From Acanthopleura granulata (lineage: Eukaryota; Mollusca; Polyplacophora; Chitonida; Chitonidae): DNA of 64,000 bases. Each line of letters begins with the position of its first letter. Positions within the stretch are counted from its first letter, which is position 1. The notes beneath the pieces are model-generated. The model was not told the DNA's origin and made no database searches. It was given only the letters and a program-made list of their open reading frames with translations. This document shows positions 1 through 11,263 of the stretch, piece by piece. The stretch is from contig JABBOT010000004.1 of NCBI GenBank assembly GCA_016165875.1, positions 30,471,866-30,535,865 on the forward strand, in the 5' to 3' direction. The position numbers were made by a program, and so were the translations under genes.

Positions 1-564
1 TGTCTGAATTTTGGACTTCATAGACGGCGCTGCATAATGACCCTCATCTTTCATTTTTCCCGAGCCTGACCATTGTACAAAGGTGTTCATTGTTCTGCAT
101 CCTCACTCCTCACTCCCTCCCATGGCATAGGATTTAGTACCGTCTTGCACTCAAATGAAGGGCCCATGTTTTATTAAAGACAGGAGGCTACCTAACAGAT
201 AGAACTTCAGATATTTGACTTAAATACCTCCCTTGTGGCAGCTGACAGTTCGAGATTTTCCACATTCGTAGTCTAATAATTAAGTGCACTAATTGGTGCA
301 TACATGTAAGCCAAGTACTATATAGGTATTTAGTCAGGATAATCCCCAAAACGTGAGTCTCCCCCGCTCTTGCACGACCGTTTGTATTCACATGATACAT
401 GACTGAATACAAAGCAACAGGAATGAATACGTACAGGTCGATGGACTTATATGGCTATCTACGGTGTGAAGAGGTTGGAAATGAAATGTCATTGTTAATA
501 TATCAATTGTGAGATGATCCATTGTTATGGTTCAGCGTTTTTATCACCTCTATGATGTCAACAG
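1..564. other. Intron of SLC26 copy 1
   Basis: No exon matching the TM1-2 segment (the 111-nt exon of copy 2) could be found here, so this is intron and the 5' exons lie before the window. Confidence 0.7.
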
Positions 565-3500
565 GCACTACAGCCACAGTTAGTCTGGTAGTCGGAACTG
601 CAGTGGAGAATAACGAGGAGAATTTTAGAGACTCTTTACAGTCGGCAAATCTCTCCAGCAATGCAACCGGCTTTACAGAGTTCACGTTTGAAACTCAAGG
701 TCATAAGGTGGCTGCAGCAACTGTCCTAGCTTTCATTGTCGGTTCTCTTTTAGTAAGTATTCGCTTCCATTAGTTTTTAGTTTTTCTGCACCTGACAACT
801 AAGCAATATATGTTACAAGAGACGGTGATAAACCTTTTGCCGCTCACGACGTAACGAGAGATGAATCCAAGCATTCGGCCTAAGTTGTCAAAAATCCTGG
901 TGTTTGCAACATGCCAGCTCTTTAACTCACCCGACATGTCCAGGGAAGATAGGCTCCAGAAACAAGAAAAAGTTGTTTTACGTATCGTGGTAACACAGAT
1001 CAAATACGATCATTATATGTTGATGTTCGATGTAATAGGACTGTATAAATGTACATGGTATATAAACTTTTAATATGATTCTAAGACATTATATATCCAA
1101 TTAACGTTTCCTGCAAACTACATTGACTGTCTTTTAGAACGGTTGCGCAAAACCGAGAAATAGACATTTTTATCAAACTGATAAGACATTAGTGACTTCA
1201 TACAGGTCTACATTGCAGATACATTAATTCCCCCACCCCACCCCGGCTATACTTGCAGGTAGTAATGGGGAAGTTGCGCTTTGGTATTGTGACGTCCTAT
1301 ATGCCCGAGCCAATGCTAGGCGGTTTCTTGACGTCAGCCATGATACTTGTGATCATAAGTCAGCTGAAAGTTGTACTGGGGCTAAAGATTGCCAAGCAAG
1401 TCCAGCCGTTTAAGTGTGTCAAGGTACAGATGACATGTTTACTTTTTCCGGTTACCTTTAAATAAGCTTTAAAAATAAATTCAGGTTTGGGACATGAATG
1501 CGGATGTTTTAAAGTTCACTATGCTATCCATGCTTGGAGATGTGTAAGGTGGCTAATCCATACTATAAACTTTTTCATCATAACATTCATATCTGTTAAT
1601 ACCGACATAGCAGCATAATCTAATCAGTACCCAAAGAAACAACGTCTGTAAAACTAACGTCATCTAAGCAAGGAGGAAGAACGATTGTATGAACAATCAC
1701 AAGGCCGTGTTTGAAGTGGTTCACAACATTTAGCATATAATTTTAACATATACACATGTCCCTATAAACTATGGAAATGTAAAATTATAAATTATACACA
1801 TAAATTTAAATATTTTATTCCTAATTGATGGTTGTTGCTGTCATGTTTTTCACGTATACAGACCACGTGTCAGGAATACTACTTCCTTGGAAGCCGTCCA
1901 ATAGATTTTAACATTGTGCATTGAAAATATACAATATTATTCTTTATAATACAACAAATTGTCCTACATTCGTTTTATCTACATTCATATTTATACGTAG
2001 TGTTTTATTGATTAGTTTTATTTTTATTTTACAGGAATTTATAGAAATCGGGAAAAACATGTCTTCCACAAATTTGGCGTCATTTGTTTCATCGAGCATT
2101 TGCTTCGTCATTCTGTATCTTGTGAAAGTGTGTGTTAACGAACGGTTCAAGGGGCGCCTTTTGTTCCCCGTTCCAATTGAGTTGCTCGTCGTAAGTATCT
2201 AACTCACCTTTAAATGTCCATGTACCCGCAAATGGAGCATGCACGCCTTTTAGTCTTTTATTTTAAATTTACCTGTTCGAATTATTTGTGTTGGAAAATC
2301 CAAAACTGGGATGAAATAAACCCATAGAAAAAAACATAAACTAGTGGAATAGTGCTCACTGATTAATCGATGGTTATTTGATTGTTGTTATTAGAATATT
2401 TCACTTTAATACAACAGCGGTTAGCATTATGGTTGGGAGAAACGGGGCAGAGCCTTGGAAAAATCCTCGAGAATGCGCAGGTTTCTCACAGACCTTCCCA
2501 CGTACGATCGGAGAGGAAACCAACATAAGCTGAACTTGAACTCACAGCGTTCACATTGGTTCTTGAGTCATTGTACTGCTCTAACTCGGTCGCGAAGGCT
2601 CCAAATTGAGTTTGAACCGGAGCTATGTTCGCTGTGTCTTAAGCTATGCCTATATGAAAAGTCATGTTTTCATTTTCAGTTGGCAATAGCTACTGCAATA
2701 TCTCACTTCACAGACCTACACGGTAAATTCGGACTTGAAATTGTCGGGGACATTCCATCAAGGTATTTTTATAACAGATTTGTATGTGTAAAACACTTAT
2801 TACCGTTTGAAGTGTTTACATATGTATTTAGATCATAAAGCAAGAAATGAGCGTACTTTAGCTGAACCAACGCCCTCTGTGGAGAAAAATAATGACCAAG
2901 ATTATAGTGAATACATAAAGCTGCTTAATGTAGAAAATAGATAAAGAAAGTAATTAATTAGTACGTTTTTTCTGTAAAATATTATTACCACAGTTCCGTA
3001 TTCAAGTTATTGCCTGTTGTGAATTGCATGTATCTCTGTGCCCTGTAATTCCGGTAATGAATCCAGACGTAAATTCAGATGTACGAATATCAATCGTCAA
3101 CCATGATGGAGGTACCATGACAAATGACAAGAGAAAAAACAACGTTCAGTATAAATCACCAATGGAACTGTAAGATGGCACATCAGAAATTAGGACCGAG
3201 TTATGCATAACTGGAAGCAGTGAACAGTTTTCAGTGACGCGCACACGTCTTTATAATTATGTCTTTACTTTTCCTTCCCAGTCTGCCCCCACCACAATTC
3301 CCACCCATTCAGAAGACAAACACTGTCTTATTACGCGATGCCATAACAGTAGCGGTTGTGGCGTATGTCATATCTGTGTCAATCGCCAAGGCACTCGCCA
3401 AGAAAACCAGGGACAAAGTCAGCTCGAACCAGGTGAGGGTCTGCGTGCACGGATAAATCAGCCGAAGAGAGCAGTCAAAGAGGAAGTGATCCATTGGAAA

Positions 3501-6500
3501 CTGTGACAGAGCATACCCTGTATAATCTCATAATCTTTGCTCTTTTGTCTTCCTCATACTTTGTAACATTTTTGAGTTAATAATATGACTTGCATTAAAT
3601 GCTCAACTAATGTAGCATGTTACTTAAGTTTCTCTTCTAAATGATATCAAGGCAAGTTCATGGAATGTAACATGAGCATCTTGGATTATAATCTCATTAC
3701 AGTCGGGTCGCACACTTTGATCTTTCTGTTATACACTTCTTTGTAGGAAATGGTGGCTGTAGGAGCATCTTCGTTAGTAGTTTCCATTTTTTCTGGTTTT
3801 GCGGTAGGGGTGTCACTCTCCAGGAGTGTTGTACAAAAGAGTGCTGGCGGAAAATCTCAGGTGAGCTCTATTGCGTCATGATAGACCCAAGGAGGGGAGA
3901 ACGTGATTCATTTCACGGTATTCTCTAATCCTGTTCTTCTTATTTGGACAACCAAGCAAATATTATTTTCCTAAATTCTTAGGACATTTCAAGAAATATT
4001 TTTTTTCTTATTTTCTTCAAAATGAAACCTTTTTTTAAAGTTTTCTTGAATGAACAAACTATGTTTCTGGTTTTTAAAGCAATATTTTAGTAACTTGATA
4101 GTTATGCCGCATTATGTAAGAAATAAATTCATTAACATTTGCCTTCATTCTTATGCTATTTTACTGTAATAAAGCTTTCTTGATCTGTCACCGAAATTCA
4201 GTTAAGAACTAAACGTTTAAGAAATTCAAGGAAATGTTCCAGAAAAATTTTAATAATGAAATCTTCATGTATATAAACATTGTTCTGAAAAGCCGTAACT
4301 GAATGGCGAGTGAATTTAGACTTCTCGGTGTGTTGTATCAAGCACCTTTTACTATGTGCTTTTTCATGTGGTGTAATTATGATCTCCCACTTTGTATGCC
4401 CCCATCAGCAATCTTCTCGCCAATGTATTGCGAAATTACATTTCTTCTTGTCATGGTCGAATCAGGCATTTCACATTTGCTTTGCCACACAGGTTGCTTC
4501 CTTGGTAGGAAGTGTTGTTGTATTACTGGTGATAATTTCCATTGGACCCCTCTTTCATTCGCTGCCAATAGTAAGTTTACTCTCATCAACGTACGTTGAT
4601 TCTATTAAATTAATATTATTGATAGGTAATCTAAGCGTCAAATCCGTGACCGTGACATACCATTGATTACCACTAGTATACCACAAAGGGTCGTTCCTAG
4701 CCCTCCTGGTACCCGGCATTTTAAATGCGTTTCTGGTATCATAACCTATATGTTTATTAAGTCAAAGGGACGTGGTCGCCCAAGTATTAGGTATTTTAGC
4801 GTTATTATGAGTATTAGGTATTTTTCTCCAGAAGTAAAACTTATAAGCCTTTCGTTAATGACACTCCCAACAAGGTACGTTCAGTGAATGTTTAAAAATA
4901 ACAACAACAACAAAAAACTGAAAACTGAAAAGTTTACCAGAATATTTAGATGAGTGGCTGTCAATTCAGTGGAACTGTGCATGCGCACAACGCTCAGTAA
5001 ACTTCATATGGAAACAAACGTGGCTGATGACACGCGTAAGAGAAGGCTCGCTCGTAACAGGATCGACCAAAAAGTGGCATAAGAGAGGACTCAGCAGGCT
5101 GACAAGCAAGTCTAGAGTTGTAATTGTTGGTCAGTTGTCGCAAAATTGCACTGTTTGCTAGGTGAGGGAAAATGTTGTTGTTGTTGTGGCGTTGTTACAC
5201 GTTGAACATGCCCCCCCCCGCTTTGTGCTGAATTCGAATAACGACAGAACTTATCCGGACTCGTACAAGCTACATCCTCAATGAATATTTTTTTTATTTC
5301 ACAGTGACTGATTTACTTTATGAATGAACTTCAAACTTCGTTAAGACGTCGAAATCAGAATTTGTTTAAAAATCCAAATTTTGGGCGCCATGTCCCTTTA
5401 AGTCAACCATTTAAACAAATCAAACAGCCCCATTTTCCATTTTACCCATATACTCAACTCTTTATTTGTTTTGTAGAGTGTTTTGGCTGCTATTATATTA
5501 GTGGCGTTCAAAAGTGTGGTTACACAGTTACAGAGAGGGAAACGACACTGGGCTGTCTCAAAGTACGATTTCGTAAGTGCAAGACCATAATAACCTCCAT
5601 AAGTCATCCTACTCTTATTTTAAAATCTCTAAATCGGATTTGAACTTGCAGGCCTATTGTACTGCTTTCAAGTTATTGTCTTTGCGTCGGATGAGTTGGA
5701 ATTCGCCAGTGCCTTCAAGATATCTTTAAAACTGAAGAGTAACGGTATTGAAACTTTCGGCATGATGACATTGTAACTTTACGGCACACCCTTGATGTTT
5801 GCACCACCCAACAATGAGATGTCGTTTGTTTCTTCAAGATGGCTATGACGGATCTTGTAAACTTTAAGGCGGGAAACAGTTCTCACTAGCTTGGTGCTGT
5901 AAGGCCTTTTTCGTCAGCACACTATGTCCTTAAATATAAACCTATGAGCCACTGATTAAATGAAATATTAGTGAATATACAAGGTAAAGCTGTCATCCAT
6001 GCAGTAAATTTTGGGTGTCTGCAACTTTGCCGACTCAGTCAATATCGAAACAATTGAAACTGGCCATTTTAGCAACATTAACTTTGCGTGGATACTTTAG
6101 ACAAGGCTTCTAAACCCAAGCCACACATGACCAATGTATTTTCATGATTTGGATGCTGATATGTAAAATAATGTAAAATACTCTTGAGTACACCATAAAC
6201 ACCAATCAAATAAATAGATAATTGGCCTACTATTGTTCTAGATTTTTTATATGTATTTCAAGACGATGTGGACCGTGACGTTTCTTGGAGTGCTGTTTTT
6301 CGGAGTGGACATAGGGCTGTGTTTAGGTGTGCTAAGTTCGGTACTGAGCGTTGTCGTCAGAACGCAGAGGTTAGTATTTGCAAAGATCTAACCGGACAGG
6401 AAAGGGCATCTAAACCAGAGTCTACCTTTAAGATTTAAAGTCTTCGGCACTTCTGAAGTCATCTCAGCACTACCTCCAAGCATCTATTTTCTGATCACTC

Positions 6501-8886
6501 AAGCGTTTATCAACATGAACAGTTTTTAAGGTAAAGTTATTATTTTGACTTCAATCCCGTAAAACGCTGAGGCGGATGGAAACAACAACTATTACGATTA
6601 TTTTATGGTTTGGATATTCTGTCGTTCCATCAGTGTTTTATCGATTTATACGATTGCGCCTTGTAGCTTTAATGTATCTGTAATCTCATTTCAGATTTCG
6701 TGTGCTTGGCATGGAGAAAGTCCAACTATCCAGCATTTACATGCCTTTGGAAAAGTACAAATGCGTGAGTATGCTGCAGAGCTTGCATGCATGTGTTATG
6801 TTGAAAGTAATGTTCACAACACTTACTTTTGCAGGTTTCCGAAAGTTTTCTCTCGGAGTAGAAATATACCTCTTAATTAGGTAAAAAAGTGATTGGGTTT
6901 ATAAAACAAATTTGGTCCATTTAAAGCTTGAATTTTTTTAAGTATCGAATTCTTCGATATGGTAATTTTAGCTTATTGTTCACATATGTGAAGATGCTGT
7001 AGAATTACACTATTTACTTTTACTTCCATTTGTCTTGTACAGGATGTGGAACAGCAGAGGAAGAAAATTGTCTACTTTGAGGGACCGTTATATTTTGCCA
7101 ACGCCGAACTATTCGATAAACGGTTTCGCTTGTTGAATCCGATGCCGGTAGCTGTGATACCCCATGAAACTAAAGATGCGAAACAACCTGGGAGAGTTTG
7201 CAAATGTTGCCTTGGAAAACATAAGGTAAAGTTCAAAACAGCTAAAGGACTAACACATTTAAAAGAGTGCAGACCTTATTTTCTTGATGTTGATCCACGC
7301 AAAAGACAGATTGTTCATGGATAGATATCCCTTTGTCGGTGTATACGAAATTTCACTACTCATATATATGCTGGACTTTAGTTAGTTTTGGTTTTCCTGT
7401 TTACAAGTGAGTGATAATTAATTCTATGTGTAATATTATGTTCAGAATGAATAATATTGTTTTGGAATGTGAACCATATTATTTTAATTTGTGACTTTCC
7501 TCACAGGAATCTCAAGATCTGTCCGAAAAACCAAAGATAGAAGCGCTCTCCTTTGGTGGAGGAGAAAATGAAATGGCTGGCCTTTCACAGGGATTAACTT
7601 CAGGAATCCACTCTGAAATACAGTGTATAATTATAGACTGTTCAGGAATCACTTTTACAGACGCGACTGGCCTGGGAACCTTGACTCATGTAAGTGCAAG
7701 TGACAGTTAGTTTACCAGGGTGTTGAAATGCTAATAGCTCGCCAGACTGACGTAACAAAGCCCATCACTGAGGCAAATATATTCTTTTTCACATCAATCC
7801 ACATCAACTTTGATAAAGATAAACTGTAGTAATTTCGCAGTGGATGTCTTTTTTAAGATTGGAAAGCTATGTTTCCGCTATGACGGTAAAGCTGACTACA
7901 TGTACTTGTGTTTAGAGTCATTGTCGTTGCCAATACCCCCATTTAGCCTTTGCTAATACCCCCAGTCTGTAAAAACCTGTGACACTGAGATGGTAACAGA
8001 TCTAAGTGACCATCGAAAGTTGTGCAGTCGAATGTGTTACTGCCCTGGACTGTTTGCTTGAGGAAAAATATATTAAACTGATATTTTTAGAGTGTGCTCT
8101 GAGGTTTTGGTAATTTCTGAGGATTTAATGCTAGAATTTTTGATTTCAGCTAATATTGGATTACAAGGAAGCCGGTGTTACAATACTTCTTGCAGGATTA
8201 AGAGGTGCGACTTACTACAATACATTTAAGCAGTGTGTAATGTTTTTGTAGGCCTTAATGAGTAAACTCATTGATATGATCGTGGTCATTTCTGTCCATC
8301 AGAGGGGTAATGCATGTTCGCCGTATACTCTACCCGCCAGTTAGCATCTATTTTAATAGAAGGTTGATTGGTCGAGTGGTCTAGACGGATGGCATGTATT
8401 GCTAGCGATTAGTTGCTTGACTCTGAGGTCGTTGACTCCAAATTCGGAGACATCTCAGCCAATATTCAGCTCTAGAACCTGTACTATATTCTCTAATCTC
8501 TATAATCTCTAATCACAATCATGCTGTTAATTAAATGTACTTTCTAAATGGCATCTACCAATCTCATCTTGAAGAGTTCATTATATGTTTGATTGTTGCA
8601 ACAGCCTTAATTTATTCCCAGCATTCTTTCATTCGAAATTTTGCTCCATCCAATTGTCGCATGATGGCATTGTTTTCCTGATTCAGGGATTAAACACTGT
8701 TTACTGATATATAAGAAAACGAGAATTTTCATGACTATGATTTGCTTTCACTTATTGTTTTTAGAGGACATGGTTGAATCTATGCAGAAGTCCGGATGCT
8801 GGGAACTGCTAAGTGATCAAGCATTTATGACTGTACATGGTGCAGAGAATTGTGCCAAGCGGGTGTCAAGTGACAAACTAAGCTGA
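565..8886 (+). CDS. SLC26A: SLC26 family anion transporter, copy 1 (5' partial, 14 exons visible)
   Basis: Multi-pass membrane anion exchanger/channel of the SLC26 (SulP) family with a C-terminal cytoplasmic STAS domain. Exons: 565-752, 1259-1423, 2035-2190, 2680-2762, 3282-3432, 3747-3860, 4493-4570, 5477-5572, 6263-6369, 6695-6764, 7043-7225, 7507-7689, 8150-8204, 8765-8886 (stop TGA). All introns are GT-AG and the phases agree, giving 582 whole codons after a split one. Landmarks: a glycosylatable loop (NLS, NAT) in exon 1, 'MGKLRFGIVTSYMPEP' in exon 2, the signature 'SRSVVQKSAGGKSQ' in exon 6 with Ser-Arg kept at the anion-site position, and STAS 'IIIDCSGITFTDATGLGTL' in exon 12. The first two coding exons (N-terminus, TM1-2) lie before base 1. 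The first exon start at 565 was chosen because it gives 188 nt, equal to the matching exon of copy 2. The STAS variable insert is short. Assignment to one vertebrate member is not possible from this alone. Confidence 0.93.
2372..2606 (-). mobile_element. tRNA-derived SINE, diverged, reverse orientation
   Basis: Lies in the SLC26 copy 1 intron immediately before the exon at 2680. It reads as the reverse of the family seen at 32104: tail (TTATTTGATTG...AGAATATTTCAC), core (CATTATGGTTGGGAG, GACCTTCCCACGTACGATCG), then the tRNA-like head (TTGAACTCACAGCG). Confidence 0.65.
4762..5401 (+). mobile_element. TTAA-flanked MITE, copy A
   Basis: A roughly 640-bp non-coding element in the SLC26 copy 1 intron before the exon at 5477. 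The left end is AAAGGGACGTGGTCGCCC and the right end is GGGCGCCATGTCCCTTT followed by TTAA. These ends are inverted repeats of each other. The same sequence occurs in reverse at 24109-24737. TTAA duplications are typical of piggyBac and Kolobok families. No transposase is encoded. Confidence 0.7.
6165..6220 (+). mobile_element. SINE tail fragment
   Basis: Contains CTCTTGAGTACACCATAAAC and then ACCAATCAAATAAATAGATA, the 3' tail of the SINE family seen at 32104. No tRNA-like head precedes it, so it is 5'-truncated or belongs to a LINE sharing that tail. Confidence 0.45.
8360..8450 (+). mobile_element. Possible tRNA-like SINE head
   Basis: GGTCGAGTGGTCTAGACGG resembles an A box and GGTCGTTGACTCC is a weak B box, in the last intron of SLC26 copy 1. 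No recognised tail follows. Confidence 0.3.
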
Positions 8887-9371
8887 GAATCAGTGCGGAC
8901 ATGTAGGAAACCTGCTTGTATGCCACATATAACCTGGGTGGTAGTGGAGTCCAACATGGCGACCATGGTACCATTTAACATGAATTGTGACATGGAATAA
9001 CTACTCACATACATTCCACCTTATGATCTTTATATCCAGGTATTACAGAATATTGTATTCTTTTATATGAAGTCTTTGTGTATTATCGGGTTGCCAAGGC
9101 CTTTTTGGATCTCACGAAGTGGACAATGAAGACATATTATCTACCTAACGTTATTTTAACTCTGAAACATGTTTTCAAATATAGTCCACCGTCCGCCATG
9201 ACTCCCACCTTTAACCCATTTTAAACCACCGCAAGAAGTTTCTTGGCACATATGTATCAAGTCTTTTGCGTCCCTGGAAGTGTTTGGTTCACCATGGCGT
9301 TGGGATATGAGGGTATAAACATTTATAGATGGTACTTTCATGAAACAGTTTAATTGCATTAAAACATGAGT

Positions 9372-9621
9372 AATAAACAATTTTGTATGTGATAGAAAGT
9401 TTTCTTGACATCTCTGGCATCTAATAAGCATATTTATTTTGAATCACACCTTTGCTTTTTTGAAAAGAATGTGAGGTGTTGATTTGGGAATAGGGTTTGT
9501 GATGACAGTACGTATTTTTTTGAGTTATGAATGTTGGAATGGACTCTAGATGAAACACATTTCACTTTTATTGCGTGGATAACGATTGTGTGGAGAGGAA
9601 CTAGGCAGAGTCACGAATAAA
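9372..9621 (+). terminator. Candidate polyadenylation signals of SLC26 copy 1
   Basis: AATAAA occurs at 9372-9377 and 9616-9621, about 0.49 and 0.73 kb after the stop at 8886. Confidence 0.35.
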
Positions 9622-10078
9622 CCACCGCAACAACGCGACAAAAGTTCATCCAAGACAACGAGATAGATTTGAACCATCTACCTCACTGATGTTGAGTGCG
9701 ATGGTTGGAAATTCTTCCTTGAATTCATGCTTTAAAAAAAGAACTCTCTGTCACCGTGTATTTCGCGTAGAACTCAACGATGTATCAAACAACAATATAT
9801 AGACTTTTCTTCCAAGTATATTAAATTCATAAAAACTTCTAAGCAGTCAACACAAAGACAAGAAATGTCGATATTTTTTTTTATAAGATCAATATTTATT
9901 TACAAGAATCTGTACAAGAAAACAACAGGTACCGTGCTATTTACAGCATTGTTAGGTAGCTAAGCACACTAGCACATGCGAACCATGCTTTTCAATGGTT
10001 CATGTATTGAAAAGGCAAGACTGGGTGGAACAATAGGCACCATATTATTCAACAGCTGAACGCCATGCTTCCTGGACC

Positions 10079-10240
10079 GCGCTCGTTGGCATAGTGGTTA
10101 GAGCTCGGGGTCGGAAGATCTGGGGTTATCCCGGGTGGGGTCATATCGAAGACTTTAAAAAATGGTACTTGTTGCAAGGAAACAGGACCGGTCGGCCCGG
10201 TGTCAGCATAATGTGACTAGGTGAGGTGTCATGTTAAAAT
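10079..10240 (+). mobile_element. tRNA-derived SINE of a second family
   Basis: The head has an A-box-like TGGCATAGTGGTTAGAGC and a B-box-like GGGTTATCCC. The body includes GTGTCAGCATAATGTGACTA and GTGAGGTGTCATGTT. It lies between the two convergent SLC26 genes and its 3' end abuts the first copy of the 129-bp direct duplication. Confidence 0.55.
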
Positions 10241-10367
10241 AAAATTTCAACAATACTGGTTTGAAGAGAAATCTATGGTAACACTACACTATCACTGTTG
10301 CTACTTTCACAGGAATCATTTTCCTGACTATACTGTACAAGCGCATGATGAAAAGTTAGTAAGCTTC
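10239..10367 (+). repeat. 129-bp direct duplication, copy 1
   Basis: Identical to 10852-10980 except for two substitutions that I could see. It includes ACAATACTGGTTTGAAGAG and TACAAGCGCATGATGAAAAG. Non-coding, between the two SLC26 genes. Confidence 0.9.
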
Positions 10368-10851
10368 GTCGTAATGTTCCAGTAGCGTCAGTACTTTGGT
10401 CGCATGGACTCGCCCTATCACAAGAAGACACAAGAATATACTTGTATATTACATTCTAAGGACTCCTCGTCGTCATATAAATGAATAATTGTTGAATACG
10501 ACGTAAAAAGCAAGCATGGATACATACATACGTACCATGCTTCCTCGCGTACATTGTTTACGAAACGTTTTTAAAATTCTCAACATTATAATTCTCTCGA
10601 ATATATTGCGGAATGATTATGCTGAAAGTAAACTTGACAAGTTTGAGGAATGCCATCAGTTGTATAGCCAAACGTGAGTGGTATTTCGAAGCCGCCATGC
10701 TAGAGACGAGTCAGCTCTGACGTCGCAAAGGTACTCTGGTTCGGAGTAAGCGAATCTGAGAACAAAAGGTAAAAGAGAATGAAATTTAATATACATGATT
10801 TCACAAATTAAACCTATTTTCGTTTTTATTTTAATTTCGAGAATGCGTCAG

Positions 10852-10980
10852 ATAAAATTTAAACAATACTGGTTTGAAGAGAAATCTATGGTAACACTAC
10901 ACTATCACTGTTGCTACTTTCACAGGAATCATTTCCCTGACTATACTGTACAAGCGCATGATGAAAAGTTAGTAAGCTTC
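10852..10980 (+). repeat. 129-bp direct duplication, copy 2
   Basis: Second copy, offset exactly 613 bases from the first. It differs at the positions equivalent to 10248 (C to A) and within the AATCATTT(T/C)CCTGAC stretch. It lies close to the end of SLC26 copy 2 and may be part of its 3' UTR. Confidence 0.9.
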
Positions 10981-11263
10981 TTTCTAAAGCCGTTAAGCTA
11001 ACCCCAGAGGATTCCCGGATTTCGCTCCCCATAAATCTGACTGCCGTTTAGACTTGACATAACCTTTATGGACATTTTTGGGCAAAACAGCAAGCACATA
11101 AACAAGGTATCTGGAAAAGCCAGGGCAATAGCAAACCTTCTGTAACAAGTGAACAAGAGAAATAATCTAGATTCTGCCCGTGTTATTTTTGCTTGCTCCT
11201 TAGTAACTAACGATTGTGAACAAAACAAGTATGTTCCTATTTATGTAACAAAGGTAACTGCCA

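Larger units (their letters stand above)
9895..10830 (-). terminator. Candidate polyadenylation signals of SLC26 copy 2
   Basis: On the - strand, AATAAA occurs at 10830-10825 and 9900-9895. The second lies next to a T-rich run (A-rich on the - strand) near 9872-9882, as at a transcript end. If it is used, the 3' UTR spans the SINE and both copies of the duplication. Confidence 0.3.

Noticed and set aside
536..564. Extra exon sequence (VFITSMMSTG) before the first visible SLC26 exon
   Set aside because: Using the acceptor at 564 gives a 188-nt exon identical in length and phase to the paralogue. The extra residues are polypyrimidine-side intron.
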